Assembly (NCBI RefSeq): GCF_041146795.1 | Contig: NC_135177.1 | Coordinates: 2,139,560-2,203,559 of the forward strand | Length of the DNA: 64,000 nt | Direction of reading: 5' to 3' | DNA from: Maylandia zebra | Lineage: Eukaryota > Chordata > Actinopteri > Cichliformes > Cichlidae | Shown: in pieces, positions 1 to 12,500 of the stretch | Layout: the number at the start of each line of letters is the position of its first letter | How positions within the stretch are numbered: position 1 is the stretch's first letter | Translations under genes and position numbers: made by a program | Notes under the pieces: model-generated | Databases searched by the model: none | Told to the model about the DNA's origin: nothing | The model's input: only the letters and a program-made list of their open reading frames with translations

Positions 1-1179
1 CCAACCAGTTTTTAGATTTATGGGTACTTATGAGCCTTGGAGATTTGGATCTGTTTTCCCTTCAATAATAAACACCTTCATTTAGAAACTGCATTTTGTG
101 TTTTAAGCCTGGTCTAATATTTAAAATAGTTTCATCATCTAAAACATTTAAGTGTGACAAACAAACAAAAAATAGGAAATCAAGAAGGGGGCTGTATGCT
201 CCAGGCCACTATTATTTTAAGCTGCCTGCATGCAAGTGACTTCTCATCTATATATTATAGTGAGGATGACGTCACTTAATGCTGCAAATGACATTTTCTG
301 TTGAAAGTAGAAAACTTAGAGAACAGACAGAGCCGGAGCTAAAAATTGTCTGTTGCCTGTTTTATTTTCTCGCTGAAAGCAGACGCGATTTATTGGGATA
401 TTTTAATGATTTTACAGCTCAGTGTGCCACTCTGCAGCAGGTACACCACCTGTTAAAACTGGGGCACCAAAGCCTCATTTAGTCGTGGTCACGTGATCTG
501 GGTGTTTTTAACCACGTTTCAGAGCAGTGTTTTGAAACATCTGCACTCGCGAAGCTCGACACAGTGTTGAAATGTCTGTTTTGAACTTCCCATCTTCTGC
601 TGCTCAACCCAAAGATGCATTTGCATTACAAATATGGCACAATTTAAGGGGAAATAAAGAGTATAAGATTACCAAGAAGCATTGTTACAACAAAGAAATA
701 CCAAACACAAATTTCCTTACTTTTTGTGCTAAGTTTAGAAATCGGAGAGGGAAAAGGTCAATTCAGAACTTGCTGGGGAATTCTCAGAATTTTACATTTT
801 CTGTCTTTTATTTATGAAAAACAGGATAACAAGTGAACAAGACATCTCCACGATAAGAGCAAAACAGCACAGACAGCAGGACAATCATTGGACCAGGGGG
901 AAATAGGAATGGGTGTAAGGTGAAAAATGTGTAAGGAATTTTAATCTTAAGTGTCAAAATAAAGGAAAGAACAATATAAATGCTAATAGTTACAGTAATT
1001 GAACACACATGTGTTGGTGCCCAGTTTGTGTGTCACTGTGCTCCGATTGCCACAACGAACACTGTAACCCTTTCACCTTCTACCTCTTCTCTAGCTCCTC
1101 TCTCATCCTTGCTATTTCTCCCGCTTCTCATCTTTTTTCTTCTTGACGTCACTATCACTTAATATAGCTACATCACTTC

Positions 1180-1830
1180 CTGTTCATCTGTCTGCATCTG
1201 GAAGTCCCACAGGATCTTCGCTTGGTCATTCTCAACCTCCGTAGGAGCCGTATCCCATTTTGACCTTGGAATTTCCGTGCTATACTTAGCACAGATATTT
1301 TTATATACTATACCAACTACTTGGTTATGGCGTACTCAGAGCTTGTTTCTGAGCTGCCATAATTAGTGCCTCTGTGCTTTCAGTGCAGCTTTGCCGTGCA
1401 GGGGCCTGTCCTTCCATCATGGTTCCTCTTCTTTCTGTTGCCTTAGGTATTCACTAAACATACCATCAGTTGTGGCCAGGCTATTATCCCAGCAGGGTAT
1501 CTGACGCCCGGCAGGGCATAGGTGTTGATTGCCTGGATCAACATCCATGCCCAGCTGACTCCTCGGGACTTGCCTTACTCTGCAGGTATTTGGTGGTTGC
1601 AGCTTTCGTAGTCCATGGTCCCATTTGCCTGTGGGATTCTGAGGCATTTGTAGCTGTCCTGCAATGTGGTCCTCTGGCTGTGCATTTAACTCAGTTCTTA
1701 CTACCTTCCCTCTTTGTTACCATCTTACTACACTTCTCTGGTCTGAATGACATGCCCATGTTCTTGTTCACTCCTGGCATACAGCTCAATGTCATCCGTG
1801 TAGAGGAGGCGGCAAACGATTGGTCCATAG
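1180..1830 (-). mobile_element. LINE fragment (non-LTR retrotransposon, C-terminal region)
   Basis: The stretch around 1,190-1,320 repeats, with mismatches, the stretch at 2,410-2,545, so it is an interspersed repeat. On the minus strand the second copy encodes a LINE-tail-like peptide (KTAVVIDVAI). No intact frame runs through, so this is a dead fragment. The clade is uncertain. It lies upstream of the popdc3 exon at 2,100. No earlier popdc3 exon was found in 1-2,099. Confidence 0.5.
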
Positions 1831-2099
1831 TTGTACCGTTTTCATTGAAATTTCATTGCAAGTATTCCAAAAAAAAAAAGTTTATTTCTGATATTAAAAT
1901 GTCCTGGGGGCATGTGGTTGCCTGATCACCCTGTGTGATAAAATTACACACATGAAAAAAACATGTTGCACACTTATGTAGTAGTACAACACTACCATTA
2001 CAGAATGTTTTAGGTTGTTTTAGTTAATAACTTTATCTTTAGTGTCTACTGTTGTGAACTTGACCTATTAAAATCAACTCTTGCTCCATTGTCCAACAG

Positions 2100-5000
2100 A
2101 ATCCGTGTGACAGTTAATGGAGAGTTTCTGCATTACATCTACCCTTTCCAGTTTCTGGATTCACCAGAATGGGACTCTCTGCAGCCATCGGAGGAGGGCG
2201 TATTCCAGGTTCATTTTGTTGTAATCCAAGCTACACATTAAATACTGTGTGTGTGTCTGTGTGTGAGTGTGTGATGCACAAATCACACATCCACGAATAC
2301 ATAAGGAAGATGGCTCCAACTGGCGTATCGCTACATCGATCACTACGGCCGTCTTCTTCTGTTTGTCTACCACCACTATGTCCGGCTGGTTAGCCACCAC
2401 CATTTTGTCCGTCTGTATCTGGAAGTCCCACAGGATCTTAGCTCGGTCATTCTCCACCACCTTAGTGGGCGTCTCCCATTTTGACCTCGGGACTTCCAGG
2501 TTATACTCGGCACAGATGTTCCTGTATACTTGGCCACTTGGTTATGGCTGGGTGTGGGTTTAAAACATTGATTTTCTGATTAAAATTGGTTTTAGTTTTA
2601 ATAAAGTGATATCGATTCCTTATATCCTGAATCGATTTTTAAATATAAATGTATTTTGCCAGAAATGCCAGAATCTCATGTTAAAGCTCACAAAACTATT
2701 TTAACAACCACCAAACAGCTAAAACAGCAAATGAGAGCAGGTGAACGGATTCTGCAAAAAGATGTAAACACAAAGCGTGTGTCGTCACCCCGCGTCCACA
2801 GACACACCGTCGGGGCTGAAAGCCGACACCTCACAGATTCTGGTGCTGCAGGTTTCATCACTCTGACCAAAATTCACTGAACCAGCAGCAAAGGAAAATC
2901 CAAACTATGCTTAACAAACAAATAGATATCATCATTAATTCAGTCTGACTTTGGCTGTTTTGTTTCCACATCGATAAAAATCACTCTCTCTCTCAGTGTA
3001 CTTCAAGGACAGTTTCCCATCTCAAATCTCTGTTTTCTGGATTATTTGCTTGCTTATTACGCACCAGTCTACGTACAGCGCTGTCAGCTGCTGTTTTTTG
3101 GGGGGGTTTTAAGCGACCTCTGACAAGAAAGCCTCATTTCTGCTGTTCAATACAGAAGAAATTTTAACTTTTTAAAATTATGCCAAATTGCATAACGCTT
3201 GGCTGTGTCTCTAATAAAGCTTATTTTCTTCAGTTGTTGATCTACGGCAGAATATTTTAAGGTTATCTGCTATAAAAAGCCAGGCCGGGAAAATCTCCTT
3301 CATGTTTTTCTGTGTTTTATTCTCAGTTACTTTCACACAAAGGCTCCTCTGATGAAGTCCTACAAGTGTCAGCTTTGTTTTTATACGTAGATATAAAAAT
3401 GTGCACATGTACTGATAAATGATAAAAGAATTATGTTTCTGACTGCCTGAGAAAAAATTGAATCAAATCAAATCGGTGATTGAATCAAATCCATCCATCT
3501 TCTTCCGCCTATCCGGTGCAGGGTTGCGGGGGCAGCAGCCTAAGCAGAGAAGCCCAGACCTCCCTGTCCCCAGCCACCTCCTCCAGCTGGCCTGGCCCAG
3601 CTGAGAGATATAATCTCTCCAGCGTGTCCTGGGTCTGCCCCGGGGCCTCCTCCGGGCCGCCATCCCTCCCGGATGGCTGAACTCCTCACACTAGCTCACA
3701 CTAGCTCTCTAAGGGAGAGGCCAGCCACTCTTCAGAGGAAGCTCATTTCTGCCGGTCACTACCCACAGCTCGTGACCATAGGTGGGGGTAGGGACGTAGA
3801 TCGACCGGTAAAATGAGAGCTTCGCTTTTACGCTCAACTCTCTCTTCACCACGACGGACTGGTGCAGCGTCCGAATCACTGCAGCCGCAGCACCGTCTGT
3901 TGATCTCCCGCTCCCTTCTCCCGTCACTCGTGAACACGACCCTGAGATACTTAAATTCTTCCACTCGGGTCAGGAACTCGTCCCTGACTGGGAGTGGGCA
4001 CTCCACCCTTTTCCGGCTGAGGACCATGGCCTCAGATTTAGAAGTGCTGATTCTCATTTCCACCGCTTCACATTTGGCTGCGAACCGTTCCAGTGCCAGC
4101 TGGAGGCCTTCACCCGATGAAGCCAACAGAACCACAACATCCGCGAAAAGCAGAGATGAGATCCTGAGACCACCCAGGTGAAAGCCTTCCACCACTTGGC
4201 CTAGAAATCCTGTCCGTAAAATTTACGAACAGAATCAGTGACAAAGGGCAGCCATGGCGGAGCCCATCACCCAGCAGGAACGAGTCTGACTTGTTGCCGG
4301 CAATGCGAACCAAGCTCTTGCAATGGTTTTATAGGGATTGAATAGTCCGTCACAATGGGCTAATCACCCCATACTCCCGGAGCACCCCCCACAGGACCCT
4401 CAGATGGACACGGTCGAATACCTTTTACAATAATAATAATAATAATATATTGGATTTATATAGCGCTTTTCAAGGCACCCAAAGCACTTTACAATGCCAC
4501 TATTCATTCACTGGTGGAGGCAGCTACGGTTGTAGCCACAGCTGCCCTGAGGCAGACTGACAGAAGCCAGGCTGCCATATCGCGCCATCGGTCCCTCTGG
4601 CCAACACCAGTAGGCGGTAGGGTAAAGTGTCTTGCCCAAGGACACAACGACCAGGACAGAGAGCCCAGGGATCGAACCGGCGACCTTCCGGTTACAGATG
4701 CGATTCCCAACCCCCTGAGCCACGGTCGCCCCTTTTACAAGTCCACAAAACACATGGAGCAGTGTCCTGCATGGAGAAGGACACTAGAGGCTGAGATTAA
4801 GAGATCATGGAGGAAAGTTAGCCAACTGAGAGCCCCAAACGAGAGGTCATCCAGCAGCCACGGAGCAGAGACCAGAGGGGGTTGCAGTAACGTGCCCGCT
4901 GGCTCTGCCGGCAGCTAGCTGTGCCAGAGAGGACCGGGCCTCAGGCCCAGAGGCCTGAGGGCACCCACCCCCCTGGAAGGGGCCCAGCCAGGCCACAGGC

Positions 5001-6460
5001 GCCAGGCCCCACCAATTGGCCACCAGGAGTGAGCCGGTACATACTTGAGCGCCCAGCCCCAGACACCAAGAACCACCAACACACCAACGTCTGAAGGCAT
5101 CGGCCACTGGCAGGGAGTGTGGTGAGGGGAGATAAGCCTCCATACCTCAGAGAGCCTGAGATGTTCCCAGAGAGGTGGAGTCTAAGACCCGACCTGACAT
5201 ATAGATACAGACGAGCAGGCGCACGCAGACACAAACGTGCATTCCCACCCCCATATACACAAACGAATGCTCGGCACTCACCCTGTAGCTGTTGGCATGA
5301 TGACATTGTATATAATTTGGATTATTTCTTTATCTTGTCAAGATCCGTGTCATCATTGTAAATTGTTTAAGCTGCACATTACTTTGTTTGTTATTTTATT
5401 TAGTCAAATTTACTATTTGACAATTTACTTTAGTCAAAGTTTTGGTGCTTTTATTTTGAAATTCAAGCTTGCTTACAAGTTGCGCTAGTTTCCTCTTTGG
5501 GTAGAAAGAAGGAGAAAACACCTGTAAGTGCAGAAAGAATGTTTTTTTTAATTATAAGTTATGTTAAGAGGACATTAACTACACACGGTTAAACTGGTAA
5601 AGGAAACCTCAGAAGAACCTCAGAAAACCACTTGCATCTGCCTGTGCTTCCAGGGAATCATACACCCGACGTGGAGACAGACACAAATAGGCACTGTACA
5701 CACAATCACACTCCCCAAACACACTCTATAGGGGCAAACCGTACCCAGACCCAGCAGATGTAACCCTTCTCTCTGGGGTGGAGGAAAGCAGACCGCCTCC
5801 TTATCTGCAGTAGCAGGGAGGCCCCGCACCCCAGACCCCAATCTGACGGCCAGCACCTCCTCTCAGCCCCCCAGCCCTGACGGCTAACAGAACGGGGGTG
5901 AGTGAGGCTCAGTGTCTAAACGAGTCTCACAGGCCTGAATGCGCGCTTAAAGCCTTTTATGGTTCTTGTTTGATCTGCTGCTCACCACTAACAAGCACAA
6001 GCATACGTTTTGGACTTTTCTGTAATTTTGCACATTTATTTGTTACAATTTAATTCCAAAGACTTGTGATGACAGATTTCTTTCTTTGTCACAACAGCTT
6101 TTTCTTTATCATGCAGAAAAACAACAAAAATGTTGTATTGAGGTTAAACAAAGTTTAACTTGTTTTGTGGTTTATTCTCAGGTGACGCTGCGTGCTGATA
6201 ACCCCTGCCGGTACGTAGCGTGGAGGAGGAAAAAGCTCTACCTGCTCTTTGCTAAGCATCGCTACATAGCCAAGATCTTTGCCCTGGTTGTACGCAATGA
6301 CATAGCAGAAAAGCTGTATTCACTCAGTGACAAGACTTTTGACAGATACGGACACCGCTACGATCTCCGCTTACCATGTTACCCTCACATGCCGGGGACT
6401 GAAATAGAAAGGGCTGATGACCATCTGCAAGTGCCGGTGCAGAGCAGGGGGGCTCCGTAA
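2100..6460 (+). CDS. popdc3: Popeye domain-containing protein 3, last two coding exons (5' part outside the window)
   Basis: The coding exons seen are 2,100-2,208 and 6,182-6,460. Both acceptors end in CAG and the first donor is CAG|GT. The stop is TAA at 6,458-6,460. The first exon carries the Popeye cAMP-binding signature DSPEW, preceded by the VTVNGEFLHYI strand. The second starts with VTLRAD and continues through the RRKKLYLLF and DIAEKLYSL segments to a short divergent tail. Family members are three-pass membrane proteins of heart and skeletal muscle whose cytoplasmic Popeye domain binds cAMP. The N-terminal and membrane exons must lie left of position 1. The first exon is 109 nt, the same length and phase as its counterpart in bves, which follows on the same strand as in other vertebrates. 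The intron between these exons is about 4 kb and nearly all repeats. The family call is firm; popdc3 rather than popdc2 rests on DSPEW and the bves neighbour. Confidence 0.93.
2300..2550 (-). mobile_element. LINE tail fragment in the popdc3 intron
   Basis: Read on the minus strand it encodes a peptide with NQPDIVVVDKQKKTAVVIDV, a conserved tail motif of a common fish LINE. It is the second copy of the repeat at 1,190-1,320 and starts about 90 bases downstream of the popdc3 splice donor. The frame breaks at both ends. Confidence 0.6.
2556..3485. repeat. Non-autonomous hAT-like repeat, older copy
   Basis: This stretch matches the element at 60,619-61,510 along most of its length: AT-rich 'atcgatt' ends, an internal 'caaccaccaaacagctaaaac' block and a conserved 'cagcagcaaa' block. 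Its ends are decayed and no target duplication is visible, so the borders are approximate. Confidence 0.55.
3488..4800 (-). mobile_element. LINE reverse-transcriptase fragment (RTE/Rex-like), interrupted by a SINE
   Basis: The minus strand holds pieces of a LINE polymerase. Moving from 5' to 3' (high to low coordinate) they are a GCPLSLILF-like motif near 4,235, ISSLLFAD (the catalytic FADD degraded to FADV) near 4,140, RISTSKSEAMVLSRKRV near 4,030, and the tail RPRGRPRTRWRDYIS near 3,640. Frameshifts separate the pieces. The 3' end has the ATCCATCCAT-type tail at 3,488. At 4,430 a SINE is inserted, and LINE sequence resumes at 4,741. It is a pseudogenised copy inside the popdc3 intron. The clade name is inferred. 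Confidence 0.75.
4431..4730 (-). mobile_element. tRNA-derived SINE with perfect 10-bp target duplication
   Basis: CCTTTTACAA occurs at 4,421-4,430 and again at 4,731-4,740, flanking a 300-bp element. On the minus strand the 5' head resembles a tRNA promoter, with a B-box-like GGTTCGATCCC near 4,675. The 3' end is a run of ATT repeats (4,431-4,446), preceded by AGCGCTATATAAAT-like sequence. Related copies sit at 36,487 and 41,054. Confidence 0.85.
4800..5910. repeat. GC-rich interspersed repeat pieces, unclassified
   Basis: Two GC-rich blocks (about 4,800-5,300 and 5,630-5,910) of CCCAG/GGCCC-rich sequence with cancerous-looking open frames but no protein-family motif. They resemble the untranslated or ORF1 part of fish LINEs, but I cannot name the family. 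The AT-rich sequence between them shows nothing recognisable. Confidence 0.35.
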
Positions 6461-7024
6461 ACATACACACATGCACATTCTTCATGCGCTAAATCGCAGT
6501 GCGTGGAAGTCAGTGTCAGTCAGGCTGCAGACATGTTTGCAGACAGGTAGACCGTATACCTGAGCATGAAAACAGTCTGTAGTGTTGTTACTCACAGGGC
6601 CATAATTTATGGGGCAATGAAACTTTTGAAACTTGCTTCGGATTTTAAATCAAACGATCAAGATCTGTTAGAAGTGCAGAATTTATCTTTATTTTAAGGG
6701 GTTTAGCAAAATGATTGCATTATATGACTTATACACACTTTTATACAGTTATAGCGGCGCCAAAGAGAATGGACAGTAAATTAAATTATGGACAGTAAAA
6801 ATGTAGCAGATCTAAAACTCTGGATTTGATTCTAAGTGTTGAAGTTTGGAGAGTTAATGCAAAGAGACACAGATGAAGGATGACATCATCAGGCTGCAAA
6901 GCCAACAGAAGCCCGTCAGAGAGGAACAACTTTAAGAGTGGCAAATCAACAATCGTGGACATTTTTAAGAAGGATGCATTGGCCAGCTCAGCAGTAACTG
7001 AAGGCCTGGACAGCAACTAAAAGG

Positions 7025-7030
7025 AATAAA
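7025..7030 (+). terminator. Candidate polyadenylation signal for popdc3
   Basis: AATAAA at 7,025, 565 bases past the popdc3 stop. A second AATAAA at 7,346-7,351 is followed by T/G-rich sequence and is an equally good candidate. Transcript data would decide. Confidence 0.35.
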
Positions 7031-7789
7031 TTCTTTCTGGGTTTTGGGGGGTTGTTGGGTGCTGGGGTCCTGATCTTTGAGACTTTTCACTCTCATTGTT
7101 AAGTGCATTTTGTGACAAACGCACATACTCAGACAAAACACAGAAAACACAAGATTGCTGGTTTGTGTATCCATTTTTTCCTTGTAGGCGCTGCTTGTTT
7201 TTTATTGTTTTGTCTTACAGGTGCAGCAGTTGGAGACTCATTGTTCTTCTGTCACAGGACAGCAGACGTCTTAAATTCATATGATATTGACGGATTCGAT
7301 CAATATGTGTTGTCAGTGGTACACTGACTGATGTTGTTCTGTGACAATAAATGATTTTACTGTGTAGATGCCAAACACAAACTTAATCAGTTTTCTAAGC
7401 ACATGAGTCTGGAGTTCATTTTGTCAGTATGTTAGGAAGTCTAATGTATAAATATATTTTCAGCCTTAATGCCTCTGAAAGTGAAGTTACTGCGGGTTTG
7501 TCAACCAAACGCTTCGACAAAGATCCACACACCCAGCAGAGTCATTCAGATGCTGGTGCAGTCTCACTGCTTGTGTTGAAAAAGTTCACATATAAGAGTA
7601 TTAATAAAGTATGAATAACAGAGGGTCGTTTTGTGTGATTGGATCCATTGAGGAGAAGAGAAGGATGATCCGAGCAATTCTGACGATTTTGGAGAGAAGA
7701 AGCAAATTTTCTTAAGAACTTCTGCTGAAAGTTAACCTTTGATCTGTCGCCCCCTGTCGGAGCTCTTGGGCACTGCTCTCGCCTTGTTC

Positions 7790-7914
7790 CCCTTTTAGCG
7801 TTTTCCTGTCAGCTGTGTGGAATGTGAGACGCACACAGCATCAGAGGCTCCAGCTATCCGGCCGCTTTCCCCTCTCACTGCTGTCCAGAGCTCCTCCGGC
7901 TGCTCCTCTGATCG
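7790..7914 (+). other. bves: Probable 5' non-coding exon of bves
   Basis: The GC-rich segment ends at GATCG|GTAAGTG (donor at 7,915), a near-consensus donor. It lies 1.6 kb upstream of the acceptor CTTACTCCAG|T at 9,510, which opens the exon with the bves start codon. No long open frame is present, as expected for a leader exon. The 5' boundary is a guess. Confidence 0.45.
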
Positions 7915-8419
7915 GTAAGTGAAGAAGTCCTCACTTTTACGGGCTTTTAAGTTGAACCTAAGAAATTCCAGCGCAGCTGCGCAGCTGGACCATGTCTATT
8001 TCTACATGTGAGCTCTGCGCGTGCTACAGCTGCTGTACAGAAGTATTCACTGGCGTCCACATTTACAGTCAGATGTTGATAAAAGAGCTTCTTTACCATG
8101 AGCTGTAACGCGTTGTGTAATCTGACTACTGCTGCGTAGACTGTAAGCTGTACTTTCCCACCGGCGTTGAAAAGACAGAAACATGAATTCATTCATGACT
8201 GCAAATATGCAGCTGTGTATGTGTGCGAGTCTTCTTCAATGACAAACATGACGGAGCTCAGCTAGACCCAGTGTAGGAGCTCACTGTTGCGTTCACTAAT
8301 GAATAAAAACGAGAGGGACAGTTTCTGTCGCGAACCTAAACTTAGCATCAGTAGAGTGACTGTATGACTTAATGAAGGGCAGCTGGGTTTCAAACAAACC
8401 GAATTCTAAAATAAACGTG

Positions 8420-8610
8420 TCAGGGGAGATTTGTGACAGAAGGATAGCAGGAAGGCTCCGAAACCAGTGAAACCAGCTCTGACGTATGGTGTGGACACTG
8501 TGGGACCAATTAAAACCACAGGAAGCTGACCTGGAAGTGGCAGTGGGAAGATAAGATTTTTGTTGGGAGGGACCAGAAAGGATAAAATTAGAAATGAGTA
8601 TAGGACAGCA
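8420..8610 (+). mobile_element. LINE polymerase C-terminal fragment
   Basis: The sequence follows a very common fish LINE tail (block 'agaaggatagcaggaaggct', then a block ending 'aaaattagaaatgagtatag') but is full of small deletions. It lies in the presumed first intron of bves. Clade not assigned. Confidence 0.5.
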
Positions 8611-9533
8611 TATATGAATAACAAGCAGAGAACTAGTTTCACTTTAAAGCCGAGTCTGGTCCACCTTTGTTGTCCTGGAGTGAAAACAGATGACAGTTAA
8701 TTATGCACGTATTTGAAACCATCTACTTTACTCTCAGATGAAATTTCGAAATGGAGATTTTGTCAGGTCCTGACATCTAAAAGACCCTTCAGTTCATAGA
8801 AGTAATAAAAGAATAAAAGCTGTTATTATTATCATGTCTGGTTTTTCCTCCTGGTCATTCCCACAGTTTCAATGGGAAACTAACCTGTAAGAACACTGGT
8901 TTGGTTCAGTTCGAGATGTTGTCCTCAAATTATTTTTGGAGGGCAAATGTTCACCGGTGTAACTGACATTCTCGTTTGGTTTAATGTTGCATTGAACAAT
9001 GTTTAGTGGATGAATGGGAGCAAAATGAGAAGTGTTTTGTCTACATGGAGGAAAATGTTCTAGTATTCGTCTGCCTGTGAAACGCAGCAAACATCATGGT
9101 AAGTATTAACGTGCCATCCTGGAGGAAGGGGACTCGCTATGCTGCTGCCATACGTGACACTGACCCCAGCCAAATGCTAAACCAGTGAAACTACAGTTGG
9201 AATATATTTAAAGCCCTTCCTATTTTGGAGCGCGTCTCATTGTTGCCTGCTGTTAATTCCAGTAACACCAAAGCAGCTGAAGTTCACTAACAACCCACTT
9301 CACTCCCCAGATCAGTTTAGCAGACTCGATGCTGTACTCTGATTAAAAGTGTTCCTTACATTGTTTGAGAAGTATATTAACATACAAGTACCTTAAAATA
9401 TTAGAAGCAAAGTACTTGAATAAGTATACTTAGTTACCTTTCACAGCTGTGTAGTTTGTATGCTTTGAACAACCATCCTCCCACATTCACTTGTGCTCGC
9501 CTTACTCCAGTGTCCAAGGTGCCTAGCCAAAGG

Positions 9534-12500
9534 ATGTCCTCCACCCCAGATGGGCCCACCCTCCTGCTCACCACGCTGTCCTCCTTCCCTTCTTCCATCC
9601 CGGCCGCCACGTCTGCAGATTCAAATGCCACCTCGTGCCAGGAGTGGGAGCAGACCCACCACCTGCTATTCCATGTGGGAAACCTGTCCCTGCTGTTGGG
9701 CCTGGCCATCCCGACTACCTTGGCTCTGCACATGATCACGCTGCGCCTCCTCCTGACAACAGGTCAGTTCACAGCTCGTTCCCGTGATGGGATCCAGAAG
9801 CAATGTAGTGGGGAAGATTTAAGGAACATAAAGTTATCACATCGTAAGCAGATGCGTATTCTGAGTAAAAGCTGCCCGTGCGTTAGTAAACTTCTACCAG
9901 GACAGGCTTGTTGACAGTTGACTGTAACGCTGGCATTTTAAAGATTTATTGGAAACTGTTCTGCACAAACAGGGGAGACCCTAAAAGGCTGTGACAGTGG
10001 GAGATAAAAGCAGGATGGAAAAAGCACTTCCAACATGTTTATCTTTGCTTGGCAAGAGAATGGAGACAGGAAGCAGCAGGACTTATTGAGGCTGTGGTTG
10101 TAATGTTGACAGCTCCGTTATTTATGCTGCTATTTTAGAGCAAGTCAAGTTTCAGTCTCTCAGAGAGCGAGTAAAGGAGAGTGCTGAAATGTGTAAGGCA
10201 GCAGTTTTGGTGGTTTTATCATAAGACTGGATGGGTAATCATTATATAACACCGAGTAAGACATTTATTCATGTATCCAGACGAGCACATTTCTAAATAA
10301 TTGTCATGATGTCTAAAATCAAAATATGTGAATGCAATCATTATGAATTTGTGAGCGATACAAAAGTAAAGTTTTGGACAATACTCCCATATATGAGCTT
10401 AGAAACAGAGCAGTGTGTGGCTCAGCGTTGTCCCGTAAGTTTCCCATAGAGCGATTTATTTTAAACGTACTACATTTATGGAACAATTAGACTACCTCGC
10501 TTGTTTGTCTCACTGCCCAAAGCTTTATTATTGTTTTGCTGGCAAATTCAGATTCTGAAGTTCGAAATGTGCAAAAGATAAGTGAACAGAAGAAATAAAC
10601 TGGGAGGAAATCATAAATGAATGGTGGGGTGGCTCAAGACTTTTGCACAGTAGTGTACATTAAAGTAATTTCTGATATTACAACCATACCAGATAATTTC
10701 TCCAAGATAAGATGAAGTGTTTCTTGTCTCAGCGTGGTGTGTAATCAAGTGCAGTGTGTAAGTCGGGTTGTTCTTGCAGGATGTGGTTTATTCATCGCGT
10801 GGGCCACGCTGTTCAGGTGCAACATGGATCTAATGGTGTGGAACGTGGTCTTCCTGGTGATCAACTTCGTGCACCTTTTCTACCTTTTGTATAAACGCAG
10901 GCCGGTGAGTTCAGCATCAACATCACTCACATTATACAAGATCATTGCAGGCCGCCCACGTGTGCTCATCAGAGGAGCAGTGGAGCTTCTAGCTAATAAA
11001 TATGGGTTCAGTTCTGTTTCGTGGTAACACAATGCGATTATGTCTGCAGCAGCACACACCTACACTTTGGAGCAGCAGACAGGAGGAGCAACAAAGTGCA
11101 GCCGTAGTTGTTTTTTCATCAGAGAATTAAAGCCTTTCATTCATTAAAGTTCAAAAAACATTTTTATAACTTTTATAAAAAACATTTTCTCTCGAGTTAC
11201 TTTGATTGTCTTAATAAGTGACTTGACATAAAGGACTATTTTTATTTCTTTCATCCTTTAATTAACCAGGAAAGTACGAATAAAGCTTTTTTCATAGTGT
11301 CAGTGTCTGAAGTGTTTCTGAAATATATCTGGAGGACAAATTACAGCTGTTCTGGAAACTTTCCAGAGGTGTTTTTGTCTTCGGTGCAAACGAGACACGA
11401 CTCGAGTGTACAAACTGTGGAGGCAACAGAATCATCCTGGTTATTCATGCGCTGGTTCCCTTTTCTTAAATGGTCAAACTCTCTGTGTGTGAGGTTTTTT
11501 GAAACACTTTTGTGACTATTTACTCTTTATTCTCTTTATTTGTAGTACAACAGTTTTAAAATGTATCCACACAAAGTAGCTAAACAAACATAGTAAATAT
11601 GCAGAATGCCCCATTTAAGAACAATATGCATCATGTTGTTGATTCATTAACTTGTGAATTCATATAATTCATGTATACTTATTATTTTCTATACCATAAT
11701 TTATAAATGGCTCGTGTCATTATCCCAACTAGGCCTGTGCTTCAGTGCGCTGGGCTACACTGACTGTGGATGAATGCTCAGGTCAGACTAACCGTCTCAA
11801 ACTGTTGCTGTCAGATTAAGATTGACAGGGAGCTGCGGTCAGTCTACAAGAGGATGTTTGAGCCTCTGCATGTGCAGGAGGCTTTGTTCCAGCGACTCAC
11901 GGGACAGTTCTGCACCATTCAGACGCTGAAGAAAGGCCAGGCCTACGCTGCTGAGGACAAGACGTCTGTAGACGAACGCCTCAGCATTCTGCTCAAAGGA
12001 AAGTATGTGCTGTTTGTTTCCCTAATGAAAGTCACATAGGTCTGACTAATACACACGATTAAGGTTATTATTTTAACACCGTGCTTTTCTGATTTAGTTG
12101 GTCAGAATTTTGAATTTCATTTTTTTTGTGTGTGATAGGATGAAAGTTTCATACCGAGGCCACTTTCTGCACAACATCTATACCAACGCATTCATTGACT
12201 CTCCAGAGTTCAGGTCCACTGAGATGCACCGAGGAGAGAAGTTTCAGGTAAATTCACTTGCATGGAAGCTCTGACATAAAGGATGGACATCGTTTGCAGG
12301 GCCGATTTCCTTCTCTGGCTGTAAAAACATGTCTGACTTTGCAGAACATGAATATTCAATAAAGATTTAAGGAGGTCAAATTTCTTTAAACAGAGCTCTG
12401 GAACATCATAAAGTTTCACATGCATGGTAATTCAATGTAGCATATTTTTGAAGTACTAATAATACTAATAATAATAATAATACTAAACATAGTAAAATAA

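Noticed and set aside
279-482. 67-codon open frame on the plus strand
   Set aside because: No family motif, no splice context linking it to popdc3, and its composition is like the surrounding AT-rich repeats.
2248-2275. CRISPR or direct-repeat array
   Set aside because: Just a short GT-rich microsatellite; no spacer-repeat structure exists anywhere in the window.
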